Below are positions 35,847 to 45,030 of a DNA stretch of 64,000 nucleotides, one piece after another (positions within the stretch are counted from its first letter, which is position 1; each line of letters opens with the position of its first letter). Position numbers and translations under genes: made by a program. The notes under the pieces are model-generated. The model was not told where the DNA came from. It saw nothing but the letters and a program-made list of their open reading frames with translations, and did no database searches. The stretch lies in the NCBI RefSeq assembly GCF_030540835.1, contig NZ_JAUOEK010000069.1, forward strand, positions 62,001 to 126,000, in the 5' to 3' direction. The stretch is from Flavivirga aquimarina. GTDB taxonomy: Bacteria > Bacteroidota > Bacteroidia > Flavobacteriales > Flavobacteriaceae.

Positions 35847-36716
35847 ATGAAAAAGAACAAATTTATAGTAGTTTCAGCTATAGTAACAATTACTTTAGGC
35901 TTTTTATCTTGTACCGAAGAAGCTTCGCAAAGTCTTAGTGCTGCAGAACAGGTTGCACTAGAAGCCTCTGTTGAAGAAGTAGAATCGGTAATAGATGCTT
36001 ACAGTTTGTATGCAGTAAGTTCTCTGGAATTTGAATCTACAGGTAAAACAAGCTCAGGAAAAACGCAGTTGGGAAAAGGCTGTAAAGATAGATCTGGTTT
36101 TTTCCCAGACTGTACCGTATTTGAAGAAGTCATTGAAGATGATGTAACAACAATTACCATATCTTTTCCAGACGATTGTGAAGATAGAAACGGAGACATT
36201 ATATCTGGAACGATAACTATTGTAAAATCCTCTTTAGATACAGACAAAAGTCGTAGTATAACATTTGATGCTTTTACAGTTAACGGTTATGTTGTAAACG
36301 GAACAAAAACTCACGAGTATACCGCAGAAAATGAAAATGGTAATCCACAAATAGAAGGGTCTGTTAATATAACAATAGAAACAGATGAAGGTACTATAAC
36401 AAAAGTAGGAACTCGCTTGGTGGAAGTAACAGCAGGAGGAGATACAGATACCCATAAAGACGATGAAAAAACGATTACTGGATCATATTCATTTACAGAT
36501 GTAGAAGACAATACAAAAAGCGTTGAAATAACAACCGCTTTAGTTAAGCCAGCAGCATGTAAGTATATAGCTGAAGGTATTAAAGAATATACAGAAGCAG
36601 ACGAAACGTCTATTTTAGATTATGGTGATGGTACTTGCGATAATGTAGCTACATTAACTGAAGCAGATGAAACAGTTACAGAAATTGAATTGAAGAGAAA
36701 AAGAAGACGTTTCTAA
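35847..36716 (+). CDS. Lipoprotein of the ECF sigma operon
   Basis: A 289-residue lipoprotein from the start MKKNKFIVVSAIVTITLGFLSC (acylated C22). The rest is a beta-rich domain with cysteines that may pair (CKDRSGFFPDC near 76-86, D-D-C-E-D-R) and a basic KRKRRRF end. A longer reading from 35808 adds 13 residues overlapping the upstream gene and is not preferred. Function unknown. Confidence 0.7.
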   Translation: MKKNKFIVVSAIVTITLGFLSCTEEASQSLSAAEQVALEASVEEVESVIDAYSLYAVSSLEFESTGKTSSGKTQLGKGCKDRSGFFPDCTVFEEVIEDDVTTITISFPDDCEDRNGDIISGTITIVKSSLDTDKSRSITFDAFTVNGYVVNGTKTHEYTAENENGNPQIEGSVNITIETDEGTITKVGTRLVEVTAGGDTDTHKDDEKTITGSYSFTDVEDNTKSVEITTALVKPAACKYIAEGIKEYTEADETSILDYGDGTCDNVATLTEADETVTEIELKRKRRRF

Positions 36717-36751
36717 AACATTCTGTTTCCTTTGAAACAAAAATTAACGAC

Positions 36752-37207
36752 ATGAAATTTGTAAACAAAATTAAATTACTAATGCTTGGTATATTTATAA
36801 GTATTATGGGTTTAGGGGCTCAAGAAGATATTCTCAAAGAGAGTTTAACAGTAGAGCAAACCAAACTCATGGAAGAACAACGTAATTTAATAAAAGCAAA
36901 TAGAGAAGCTTTTAAAGCAAGCCTAACAAACGAACAGTTAACAATTTTAGAAAATGCAACCCTTTCAAAACAAGAAAGGCGTGAAGCATTAATACTAACT
37001 TTTACAGAAGCTCAAAAAAATTTATTAGAAGAAAATAGAGTTAAAGTAAATAGGCTGAAAGAACAATTTAAAGCAACACTTACTACAGAACAACGGCAAC
37101 GAATACGTACTAGAGCGAAAACCAGAAGTGGAGAAAATAGGAATAAATTGCGCGAATCTGTAAAAAGAGATAGAATAATAAAAAGGAAACAAAGAAATAA
37201 TGGTTGA
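36752..37207 (+). CDS. Spy/CpxP-like small periplasmic protein
   Basis: A 151-residue secreted protein with a signal peptide ending LGAQ (residue 24) and a highly charged helical body carrying repeated L-T-x-E-Q motifs (LTVEQ, LTNEQ, LTTEQ), as in LTXXQ proteins of the Spy/CpxP type. These are envelope-stress chaperones. In an ECF sigma operon that role is plausible but inferred. Confidence 0.6.
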   Translation: MKFVNKIKLLMLGIFISIMGLGAQEDILKESLTVEQTKLMEEQRNLIKANREAFKASLTNEQLTILENATLSKQERREALILTFTEAQKNLLEENRVKVNRLKEQFKATLTTEQRQRIRTRAKTRSGENRNKLRESVKRDRIIKRKQRNNG

Positions 37208-37251
37208 TTGATAGCATTTTACATCTTGATATATCTTTAGTTTCATAGGAT

Positions 37252-37284
37252 AAGTGGTTGAATAATGCATTCAACCACTTTTCT
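37252..37284 (+). terminator. Terminator hairpin after the Spy-like gene
   Basis: AAGTGGTTGAAT (37252-37263) and ATTCAACCACTT (37269-37280) pair around a 5-base loop and are followed by TTTTC. It lies between the Spy-like gene and the outer-membrane protein gene, so the latter may have its own promoter or be read by read-through. Confidence 0.65.
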
Positions 37285-37389
37285 GCGTTTATATATTTAT
37301 TTAAAAAAATAACAATATAAACGCATCATAAGTACCATAAGCATGTTTACTATAAGTAATTAAATCTTACGATTAATAAATAATAATAA

Positions 37390-38262
37390 ATGAAAAAAGT
37401 CTTCATGACATTTTTAATATTATCGAGTGGTTTATTTACATATTCACAAGAAAAACCGAATTCTGAAAAGGAAAAAGAAGTTGATGAGATTATTGATAGT
37501 TTGTTGGAAGATGAGGATATTTTAGATGACTTGATCGATGCTAATTTTCAATTTTTATATGTATCTCTTGATTACAATAGCGATACTTATTTTTCCGGAA
37601 GAGATATTGGTATTGATCAATATAATATAAGGCCGCAAATTAGCTATATACATTCTAAAGGATTTATAGCTAGTATCTCTGGGGTATATTATAATGAATT
37701 TGTCCCAAAATGGGATTTTACAGCGCTAACACTTGGGTATGGTAAAGATATAGGTAAAAAAAAATGGTTTAGATTGTATGCTTCTTATTCAAGGTATGTT
37801 TATTCAAATGGTGTAGATAACCCTTTTAAAAATGCGCTAACTTTATCCTTTGGTGCTAAAAATAAACAACGTACTATAGGGACACAGCTTTCTGGCACTT
37901 ATTTATTTGGAAGCGATGATTCGTTTCAAATTTCATCTACAAGTTATGCGTCATTTAAATTATTTAAAGCAAAAAAGAGCAGCTTAAAATTAAAACCTGA
38001 GCTTAATATTGTTATTGGAAAACAAACCTTCGAATTAGCACAAACATATCTGCAAGATGGTGTTATATATACGGATTATTCAGAAAATGATGTTTTCGAT
38101 TTAATTAATACTCAAATTAATATTCCTTTAGAGTTTAGCACGAATGCTTTTGATTTCGAGCTTGGGTATAATATAAATTTACCTTCGGCTATAGGTACTG
38201 AATCTAATTTAAATACTACCGGGTTTTTTAATTTTTCTGTAGCATATATGTTTGATTTGTAA
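37390..38262 (+). CDS. Putative outer-membrane beta-barrel protein
   Basis: A 290-residue secreted protein with a signal peptide (YSQ at residue 20), a short acidic helical segment (about 25-50, EKEKEVDEIIDSLLEDED), and a body of alternating hydrophobic and polar beta strands, ending Y-M-F-D-L with the terminal aromatic pattern of outer-membrane barrels. Family not recognised. It may be the target of the ECF sigma factor upstream. Confidence 0.6.
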   Translation: MKKVFMTFLILSSGLFTYSQEKPNSEKEKEVDEIIDSLLEDEDILDDLIDANFQFLYVSLDYNSDTYFSGRDIGIDQYNIRPQISYIHSKGFIASISGVYYNEFVPKWDFTALTLGYGKDIGKKKWFRLYASYSRYVYSNGVDNPFKNALTLSFGAKNKQRTIGTQLSGTYLFGSDDSFQISSTSYASFKLFKAKKSSLKLKPELNIVIGKQTFELAQTYLQDGVIYTDYSENDVFDLINTQINIPLEFSTNAFDFELGYNINLPSAIGTESNLNTTGFFNFSVAYMFDL

Positions 38263-38315
38263 CTTTAGATGTTTTCTTAATTTACTTATAAAGCTCCAAA
38301 AAAATATAAATGAAA

Positions 38316-38354
38316 AACGTGATGTACTTTAGTTTTTCTAAAGTGCATCACGTT
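38316..38354. terminator. Bidirectional terminator between convergent genes
   Basis: AACGTGATG-T-ACTTTAG and CTAAAGT-G-CATCACGTT form a 17-bp stem with one mismatch around a T-rich loop. It lies between the barrel gene (plus) and pyk (minus). Confidence 0.7.
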
Positions 38355-38376
38355 ATATGTTTAAACCTTAAATTTC

Positions 38377-39819
38377 TTAAAGGTTACAAGTCTCTATTTC
38401 GGTAACACGCAGTGTGTTTACCATCCCTTTATCTTTAATAGGCATTGCCGCTAAACTAATAAGCATGTCACCTACTTCTAAATACCCCATTTTGCAAGCA
38501 ATAGAATTCACATCCTCAATAGTTTCGTCTGTACTTACAAATTTATCGTAATAAAACGCACGAACACCCCAAAGTAAACTAAGACGCGTTAATATACGTT
38601 TGTTGGAAGTAAAAACTAAAATATGACATGATGGCCTCCATGCCGAAATTTGAAATGCCGTATATCCACTATTCGTTAATGTTGAAATAGCTTTCGCATT
38701 AATTTCGTTTGCCATATTAGCAGCATGATAACAAATAGATTTTGTTATATAACGATTGGTACGAATATGTGGAGGTAATTGTGGTACTTGTATTAGGTTA
38801 GAATCCTCAACACTTTTAAGAATGTTGGACATTTGTTTAATAACTTGTACAGGATAATTACCAACCGATGTTTCACCAGATAGCATAACAGCATCGGCAC
38901 CATCCATAACAGAATTTGCAACATCGTTCACCTCTGCTCTTGTAGGTGTTAAACTGGAAATCATAGTCTCCATCATTTGAGTTGCTATAATGACTGGAAT
39001 TCTGGCTTTTTTAGCACGTAAAACTAATTGTTTTTGAATAAGAGGTACTTCTTCTGCAGGAACCTCAACACCTAAATCACCACGGGCTACCATAATACCA
39101 TCGCAATGTGTTACGATTTTATCGATATTTTCTACAGCTTCTGGTTTTTCAATTTTAGCTATAATTGGTATTTTATATTCACTGTGCTTATTTATTAAAT
39201 CGCGAAGTTGCATTAAATCTTCTGCATGACGAACAAACGATAAAGCAATCCAATCGACTCCTTGGCTAATAGCAAAAACAGCGTCTTCAATATCTTTTTC
39301 AGTTAAAGCCGGTTGCGAAATATTTGTATTAGGAAGGTTTACACCTTTTTTAGACTTCAGTGGGCCACCTTGAATAACACGAGCAACCACTTCGTCTTTT
39401 TTGTTTGTTGAAGCAACTTCAAAAATTAATTTCCCATCATCTAAGAGAATTCGTTCTCCTGGTTTTGCGTCTTGGGGAAACCTATCATAAGTCATGTAAA
39501 CACGCTCTTTTGTTCCTTCAAAACGCTTACCGGTAGCAAAAATGATTTCATCGTCAGGGTGTACAACGACTTCTTCTTTCATAACACCTACACGAAGTTT
39601 AGGGCCCTGTAAATCTGCTAAAATAGCAGCAGTAAAACCAAATTCTTCATTTAATTCACGTATCATTTTAATGCGTTCGGTAACATCACTATAATCGGCA
39701 TGAGAAAAGTTTATTCTAAATACATTAACGCCTTCTTCAAGCATCCCTTTTAAAACTTCTTTTTTACTTGTAGCCGGTCCTAATGTTGCTACTATTTTGG
39801 TTTTTTTTGTTATCGACAT
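38377..39819 (-). CDS. pyk: Pyruvate kinase
   Basis: A 480-residue pyruvate kinase starting TKIVATLGPATSKKEVL, with the substrate-binding F-R-I-N-F-S-H, the I-A-K-I-E-K-P active-site lysine region, M-V-A-R-G-D-L-G-V-E-V and A-T-Q-M-M-E-T-M, plus the C-terminal regulatory domain. It makes ATP and pyruvate from phosphoenolpyruvate. It shares one base (39819) with the stop of the IPExxxVDY gene, consistent with a single operon acpP-fabF-rnc-IPExxxVDY-pyk. Confidence 0.96.
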   Translation of the reverse strand: MSITKKTKIVATLGPATSKKEVLKGMLEEGVNVFRINFSHADYSDVTERIKMIRELNEEFGFTAAILADLQGPKLRVGVMKEEVVVHPDDEIIFATGKRFEGTKERVYMTYDRFPQDAKPGERILLDDGKLIFEVASTNKKDEVVARVIQGGPLKSKKGVNLPNTNISQPALTEKDIEDAVFAISQGVDWIALSFVRHAEDLMQLRDLINKHSEYKIPIIAKIEKPEAVENIDKIVTHCDGIMVARGDLGVEVPAEEVPLIQKQLVLRAKKARIPVIIATQMMETMISSLTPTRAEVNDVANSVMDGADAVMLSGETSVGNYPVQVIKQMSNILKSVEDSNLIQVPQLPPHIRTNRYITKSICYHAANMANEINAKAISTLTNSGYTAFQISAWRPSCHILVFTSNKRILTRLSLLWGVRAFYYDKFVSTDETIEDVNSIACKMGYLEVGDMLISLAAMPIKDKGMVNTLRVTEIETCNL

Positions 39820-40304
39820 TAGTTAAAAATTAGGTTATCCTTAGATTTTAATTGATTGACATCAATACTGTAAGCTGTGGCAATTTGAGGTACTTTTAAT
39901 ACATTATTCAGAATATATTTTTCTTTACTAAAATTAATTTCGGTATCTATTTTTAAAAAATAATTAACCGTTTTATATTCCGGTATTAAATACGCTGTTC
40001 TTGTGATTTTTTCTTCAGAATCAAATAATGATTCGTTACTCTTTTGTCTAAATTCTTCTGTTTTACAAATATTAGAAACTAAACTCCAAATGGTTTGCTG
40101 TTTATTGTCTTCCCACTCAAAAATTGAGTAGATTGATTTCCCATTTTGATAATCTAAGTCTTGTGATTTTCTAATAAGACTTATTCCTAAATATTTATTT
40201 AAAAGATATGCTAAACGATAATCTTCAAGTGCACAATGAATTGCTACTAAAGTATACAATTCTTCTTCAAAAACATTATCTAAAATGAGTTTGTGTACAG
40301 CCAT
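39819..40304 (-). CDS. IPExxxVDY family protein
   Basis: A 161-residue protein of a family known only from Bacteroidota and named for a conserved motif, seen here as I-P-E-Y-K-T-V-N-Y (VDY is VNY) near residue 108. It is predicted to be cytoplasmic. It always sits near pyk and rnc, as here, but no function is known. Confidence 0.85.
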   Translation of the reverse strand: MAVHKLILDNVFEEELYTLVAIHCALEDYRLAYLLNKYLGISLIRKSQDLDYQNGKSIYSIFEWEDNKQQTIWSLVSNICKTEEFRQKSNESLFDSEEKITRTAYLIPEYKTVNYFLKIDTEINFSKEKYILNNVLKVPQIATAYSIDVNQLKSKDNLIFN

Positions 40305-40424
40305 AACTTTGTATTAGTCGCGGTAAATATAGTATTTATAAAATTCAATTGGAATACGTTTACTTATATCTTAATAATAAATTAAACGAAAACGTTATAG
40401 TTAAATTCTTTTATCTATGATAGG

Positions 40425-41165
40425 TTAAAGCATCTTAGACATCTTGCTTTGGAATGCAAAAAAAGCGCGTTTCGAAGCTTTTTCTTCGGCCTTTTTCTTT
40501 GATGTTGCACGTGCTTTTGCAACTATTTTTTCATTTATAGATAGTTTTACCGAAAAATGCCGAATCTCATCATTACCCGTATCTTCATATACATTATATT
40601 TAAATGTTTTCTTTTCTTTTTGGCACCATTCAATAAGTAAGCTTTTGTAGCTAATAACTTTACCTTCTAGGGTTTCAATATCTACATATGGAGTTATAAC
40701 GCGTTTATATATAAACTTTTCGCAGAACTTATAGCCTTTATCAAGAAAGATAGCACCTATTAAAGCTTCAAAAATATTGCCATGGATATTGTCTCCAAAC
40801 TGTCCTGGAGGAATTTTACTTTCTACTAGATCTATTAAATTTAGGTCTTTCCCTAGTTCGTTTAAATGTTCTCTACTTACAATTTTAGAGCGCATTTTAG
40901 TTAAATAACCCTCATCGCCACTTGGTACTTCTAAATATAAATGTGATGCAATTACGGCACTTAATGTAGCATCTCCTAAAAACTCTAACCGTTCATAATT
41001 GATAGCATTTCCTTTACTATCTTTAATATTCATTGATCGGTGTGTGAATGCCGTTTTGTAGAATTTAATGTTTTTAGGTTTGAATTCGAGAATTTTAGTT
41101 AATTGTATAAAAAAATTCCCGTTGCGTTTAAAACGGGAATTTAATATGTTACGAATTTTTTTCAT
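40425..41165 (-). CDS. rnc: Ribonuclease III
   Basis: A 246-residue RNase III: catalytic signature N-Y-E-R-L-E61-F-L-G-D65, the second acidic helix with E133 (NIFEALIGAIFLDKG), and a C-terminal dsRNA-binding domain (about 168-240, ending KKKAEEKASKRAF). The position corresponding to E. coli D114 is N130. As I recall the same Asn is common in Bacteroidota RNase III, so it need not mean loss of activity. It cuts double-stranded RNA in rRNA and mRNA processing. Confidence 0.93.
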   Translation of the reverse strand: MKKIRNILNSRFKRNGNFFIQLTKILEFKPKNIKFYKTAFTHRSMNIKDSKGNAINYERLEFLGDATLSAVIASHLYLEVPSGDEGYLTKMRSKIVSREHLNELGKDLNLIDLVESKIPPGQFGDNIHGNIFEALIGAIFLDKGYKFCEKFIYKRVITPYVDIETLEGKVISYKSLLIEWCQKEKKTFKYNVYEDTGNDEIRHFSVKLSINEKIVAKARATSKKKAEEKASKRAFFAFQSKMSKML

Positions 41166-41266
41166 CTGATAATTAATACGTTATTTTAATGTCAGATGTA
41201 TAATAAACCATATTTCATTATACTGTAAAATTTAATATATCGTTATGGTTTAACTTCATTCGAAAA

Positions 41267-42517
41267 TTAACTTGTTTTCTTAAATACAACACACGCGTTG
41301 TGTCCACCAAATCCAAATGTATTACTCATCGCTACTTTAACATCCCGCTTTTGAGCCTTATTTAAGGTTAAATTTAATTCAGGATCAATGTTTTCATCTA
41401 TTGTAGTATGATTAATTGTTGGAGGTACAACACCGTGTTCCATTGCTAATATAACCGAAATGGCTTCAATAGCTCCGGCAGCACCTAATAAATGCCCGGT
41501 CATTGATTTTGTCGAATTGATATTTATATTCTTAGCATGATTTCCAAAAACTTTAGATATGGCTTTAAGTTCTGCCACATCTCCTAAAGGAGTAGAGGTT
41601 CCATGAGTATTTATATGGTCTATATCCTCCGGTTTAAGTCCGGCATTTTCTAAGCAATTTTTCATAACCTCAACAACACCAATGCCTTCAGGGTGTGGAG
41701 CCGTCATATGGTGCGCATCAGAAGATAACCCGCCTCCTGCAACTTCAGCATATATTTTTGCCCCTCTTGCTTTTGCGTGTTCGTATTCTTCTAAAATTAA
41801 AGCACCTGCTCCTTCCCCTAAAACAAATCCGTCTCTGGTTCCGTCAAACGGTCTTGAAGCCGTTTCTGGGCTTTCATTTCTGGTAGATAATGCATGCATG
41901 GCATTAAAACCACCCATTCCAGCAATAGCAACTGCTGCTTCACTTCCTCCGGTAACAACAACATCACAATACCCTAAACGTATTGAGTTTAGAGCATCAA
42001 ACATAGCATTAGCAGAAGATGCACAAGCAGAAACTGTTGTGTAATTTGGGCCCATAAATCCATGTTTTATGGAAATATTGGCTGGTGCAATATCCGCAAT
42101 CATTTTTGGAATAAAGAATGGATTAAACCTTGGAGTTCCATCACCTTCGGCAAAGTTTAAAACTTCTTGCTGAAAGGTTTCCAAACCTCCAATCCCTGTT
42201 CCCCATATAACACCTACTCGCAATTTATTTACCTCGTCTAGGTTTAATTTAGCATCTAGTATAGCTTCATCTGAAGCCACCATAGCATACTGTGCAAACT
42301 TATCCATTTTACGAGCCTCTTTTCTATCAAGAAAATCAGTTGCGTTAAAACCTTTTAATTCGCAAGCGAATTTTGTTTTAAACTTTTCGGTATCATAATA
42401 TGTTATAGGCGCAGCACCACTTTTACCACTAATAAGTCCTTCCCAAAATTCATCTTTGGTATTACCTATAGGTGTTAAAGCCCCTAATCCTGTGACTACA
42501 ACTCGCTTTAGTTCCAT
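41267..42517 (-). CDS. fabF: Beta-ketoacyl-ACP synthase II
   Basis: A 416-residue condensing enzyme with the catalytic triad C165 (TVSACASSA), H305 (NTHGTSTPLGD) and H342 (SMTGHLLGAAG). It elongates fatty acids by condensing acyl-ACP with malonyl-ACP. It follows acpP by 18 bp on the same strand, the standard arrangement. Confidence 0.96.
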   Translation of the reverse strand: MELKRVVVTGLGALTPIGNTKDEFWEGLISGKSGAAPITYYDTEKFKTKFACELKGFNATDFLDRKEARKMDKFAQYAMVASDEAILDAKLNLDEVNKLRVGVIWGTGIGGLETFQQEVLNFAEGDGTPRFNPFFIPKMIADIAPANISIKHGFMGPNYTTVSACASSANAMFDALNSIRLGYCDVVVTGGSEAAVAIAGMGGFNAMHALSTRNESPETASRPFDGTRDGFVLGEGAGALILEEYEHAKARGAKIYAEVAGGGLSSDAHHMTAPHPEGIGVVEVMKNCLENAGLKPEDIDHINTHGTSTPLGDVAELKAISKVFGNHAKNININSTKSMTGHLLGAAGAIEAISVILAMEHGVVPPTINHTTIDENIDPELNLTLNKAQKRDVKVAMSNTFGFGGHNACVVFKKTS

Positions 42518-42535
42518 AATAGTTAAATAATGTGC

Positions 42536-42769
42536 TTATTTAGCTTCTTCTATGTAAGAAATAGCTTGACCAACTGTAGCAATATTCTCAGCTTGATCGT
42601 CTGGTATTTGGATATCGAATTCTTTTTCGAACTCCATTATTAATTCAACAGTGTCTAATGAGTCCGCTCCTAAATCGTTTGTGAAGCTTGCTTCTGTTAC
42701 AACTTCGTTCTCATCAACTCCCAATTTGTCTACGATAATCGCTTTTACTCTTGATGCAATGTCTGACAT
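42536..42769 (-). CDS. acpP: Acyl carrier protein
   Basis: A 77-residue ACP with the phosphopantetheine site S37 in the D-S-L-D-T-V-E-L motif and an acidic second helix. First gene of the fatty-acid/RNase III/pyruvate kinase operon. Confidence 0.96.
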   Translation of the reverse strand: MSDIASRVKAIIVDKLGVDENEVVTEASFTNDLGADSLDTVELIMEFEKEFDIQIPDDQAENIATVGQAISYIEEAK

Positions 42770-42799
42770 AATATTTAATTTTAAATTTTAATTAGTTGG

Positions 42800-42807
42800 C
42801 AAAAATA
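42800..42807 (-). promoter_or_regulatory. -7 element of the acpP operon
   Basis: Minus strand reads TATTTTTG, matching TAnnTTTG, about 30 bp before the acpP ATG. The AT-rich DNA upstream has no clear TTTG at -33. Confidence 0.55.
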
Positions 42808-42953
42808 AAAAACTTTATTTTTAAAACATATCTTTAAATATAAAAATGTGTTTGTAATTTACTAAAATACCACTAAGTATTTATATTTTAACTTCTAATT
42901 GTTAATAATTATTCTTTTTTTTGTTCGAGTAATTTAACATTATAAATAGTAGA

Positions 42954-43520
42954 ATGAAACGTATTGTAATTTTTGCGTCCGGAAGTGGAAGTAATGCTGA
43001 AAATTTAATTAAGTTTTTTCACAACAGTGATAATGCTTCTGTTATTCAAATCCTTACAAACAATTCTCATGCCAAAGTTTTAGATCGAGCTAAAAACCTA
43101 AAAGTTAGCGCGCTGTATTTCAATAGGGTAGCATTTACAAAAACAGATGATGTTTTAAATATATTGAAGGTGTCTCAACCAGATTTAATTGTTTTAGCAG
43201 GGTTTTTATGGAAATTTCCTGAATCTATTTTAAAAGCATTTCCTAATAAGGTTATAAATATTCACCCAGCATTATTGCCAAAGTATGGTGGCAAAGGCAT
43301 GTATGGTATGAACGTGCATAAAGCTGTTGTTGCAAATAATGAAGTAGAAACAGGTATTACTATTCATTATGTGAATGAAAATTATGATGAAGGTGCTATC
43401 ATTTTTCAAGCAAAATGTGATGTTAGCACTTCTGATACAGCTGAAGATGTTGCCGCAAAAATTCATGAATTAGAAATGGAACATTTCCCTAAAGTGGTAG
43501 AGAAGCTATTATCTGAATGA
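42954..43520 (+). CDS. purN: Phosphoribosylglycinamide formyltransferase
   Basis: A 188-residue enzyme with the phosphate-binding G-S-G-S-N (10-14), catalytic N102 and H104 (INIHPALLPKYGG) and D145 (N-Y-D-E-G-A-I-I). It transfers a formyl group from 10-formyl-tetrahydrofolate to GAR in purine synthesis. Divergent from acpP. Confidence 0.94.
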   Translation: MKRIVIFASGSGSNAENLIKFFHNSDNASVIQILTNNSHAKVLDRAKNLKVSALYFNRVAFTKTDDVLNILKVSQPDLIVLAGFLWKFPESILKAFPNKVINIHPALLPKYGGKGMYGMNVHKAVVANNEVETGITIHYVNENYDEGAIIFQAKCDVSTSDTAEDVAAKIHELEMEHFPKVVEKLLSE

Positions 43521-43527
43521 AATTAAA

Positions 43528-43636
43528 ATGTTATGCTGAGCGCAGTTGAAGTGTCTCAATTATAGATAGAAGTTAATTTAAAAGATTCCTGTTTTCACTT
43601 TGACTACACTTAGTGATTACACGTGAATGACAAAAA
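43528..43636. repeat. Composite of two dispersed intergenic elements
   Basis: The left part reads TTATGCTGAGCGCAGTTGAA, a CAGTCGAA-type element; the right part is a decayed ATTCCTG...GAATGACA hairpin (43583-43632) with an internal insertion. It fills the whole purN-RNase H gap up to the RNase H start codon. Confidence 0.55.
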
Positions 43637-44278
43637 ATGTCGAAGAAAAAGAAGAAATATTACACCGTTTGGAAAGGACATCATACTGGTGTTTTTGAAT
43701 CATGGAATGATTGTAAAGCACAGATAAAAGATTATCAAGGTGCTCAATATAAATCGTTTTCAACATTTGAAGCTGCAAAAAAAGCTTTTAAAGGAAACTA
43801 TAAAGATTATATTGGAAAATCTTCAAAATTTAAAAGTGAACTTTCTAAAGAACAATTAAAAAAAATAGGGCAACCTAATTACAATTCTATTTCGGTTGAT
43901 GCCGCTTCGAGTGGAAATCCAGGGAAAATGGAATATCGAGGTGTAGATACTAAAACTAAAAAGCAACTTTTTATTCAAGGCCCTTTTGAAGAAGGTACAA
44001 ATAATATAGGTGAATTTCTTGGTATTGTTCATGGATTGGCATTGCTTAAAAAAAATAAGAGTGATCGCATTCTTTATACAGATTCTAGAACAGCCATAAG
44101 TTGGGTGAAAAAGAAACATTGCAATACTAAATTAGAGCGAAATAAAAAAAACAAAGCTGTTTTTGAATTAATAGACAGAGCCGTTGATTGGCTAAAAAAC
44201 AATACTTACAAAACGGTTATTGTAAAATGGGAAACGAAAGCTTGGGGGGAAATTCCGGCCGATTTTGGGAGGAAGTAG
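43637..44278 (+). CDS. RNase HI with N-terminal viroplasmin domain
   Basis: A 213-residue protein: a viroplasmin/hybrid-binding domain (about 6-51, K-Y-Y-T-V-W-K-G...A-Q-Y-K-S-F-S-T-F-E-A-A), then RNase H with D88 (ISVDAASSGNPG), E126, D149 (LYTDSRTA) and the terminal D210 (PADFGRK). It degrades RNA in RNA-DNA hybrids. Convergent with the LytTR gene, whose stop is 2 bp away. Confidence 0.92.
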   Translation: MSKKKKKYYTVWKGHHTGVFESWNDCKAQIKDYQGAQYKSFSTFEAAKKAFKGNYKDYIGKSSKFKSELSKEQLKKIGQPNYNSISVDAASSGNPGKMEYRGVDTKTKKQLFIQGPFEEGTNNIGEFLGIVHGLALLKKNKSDRILYTDSRTAISWVKKKHCNTKLERNKKNKAVFELIDRAVDWLKNNTYKTVIVKWETKAWGEIPADFGRK

Positions 44279-44280
44279 TG

Positions 44281-45030
44281 TTATACTCCACCATTAATCC
44301 ATTTCTTAAAATCTTTTACACGCTCTCTACTTACAATAATCTCGCTTTCATTATAAGAGTTTAAAACTAGCCTTAATCTACTATTAGAATATGAAATAAT
44401 GTTTTTAATAGCATGCATGTTAACAATAAATTTTCTGCTGATTTGAAAAAAAACAGCAGGGTTTAATTCATTTTCAAGATCTATTAATGCTGAATTTAGA
44501 ATGTAATTAAAATCGTTTGAACGTAAATATGTGATATTATTTGAGCTAAAAAAGCATTCAATATTGTCTGTGCTAATTAGTTTTATTTTTTTTCCCAGTT
44601 TAACTACAAATTTATTTTTAAATACAGGAATATTATATTCTTGAACGGCTTCTTTTAAGGCTAATAGCTCGTTTTCATTTTTATTAAAAACAGTTGCCTT
44701 TTTTATAGCTTTTTTTAGGCTCTCTTTATTAATTGGCTTGAGTAAGTAAGATACACTATTATAATCAAATGCTTTAATACTGTATTGGCTAAAAGCGGTA
44801 GTAAAAACTATTACACTTTTGATTTCAATGTGTTTAAAAATTTCAAAACACAAGCCATCTGAAAGCTGAATATCTAGGAATAAAATATCTGGGTGCTTAT
44901 GCTCCTTAAACCATTTAATTGAAGATTTTACAGAAACCAAACTTGCTAAAATTTCATAATTATAATCAGATAACATTCGTTCTAACCTTCTACTTGATAA
45001 TAACTCGTCTTCAATAATTACTACTTTCAT
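44281..45030 (-). CDS. LytTR-type response regulator
   Basis: A 249-residue regulator: REC domain with phosphoacceptor D53 (ILFLDIQL) and a C-terminal LytTR DNA-binding domain (about 140-245). Its start overlaps the kinase gene by one base at 45030, so it is the cognate regulator of that kinase. Targets are unknown. Confidence 0.92.
   Translation of the reverse strand: MKVVIIEDELLSSRRLERMLSDYNYEILASLVSVKSSIKWFKEHKHPDILFLDIQLSDGLCFEIFKHIEIKSVIVFTTAFSQYSIKAFDYNSVSYLLKPINKESLKKAIKKATVFNKNENELLALKEAVQEYNIPVFKNKFVVKLGKKIKLISTDNIECFFSSNNITYLRSNDFNYILNSALIDLENELNPAVFFQISRKFIVNMHAIKNIISYSNSRLRLVLNSYNESEIIVSRERVKDFKKWINGGV

Noticed and set aside
41682-42044. 120-codon plus-strand frame opposite fabF
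   Set aside because: Antisense shadow of a clear FabF gene with all catalytic residues.
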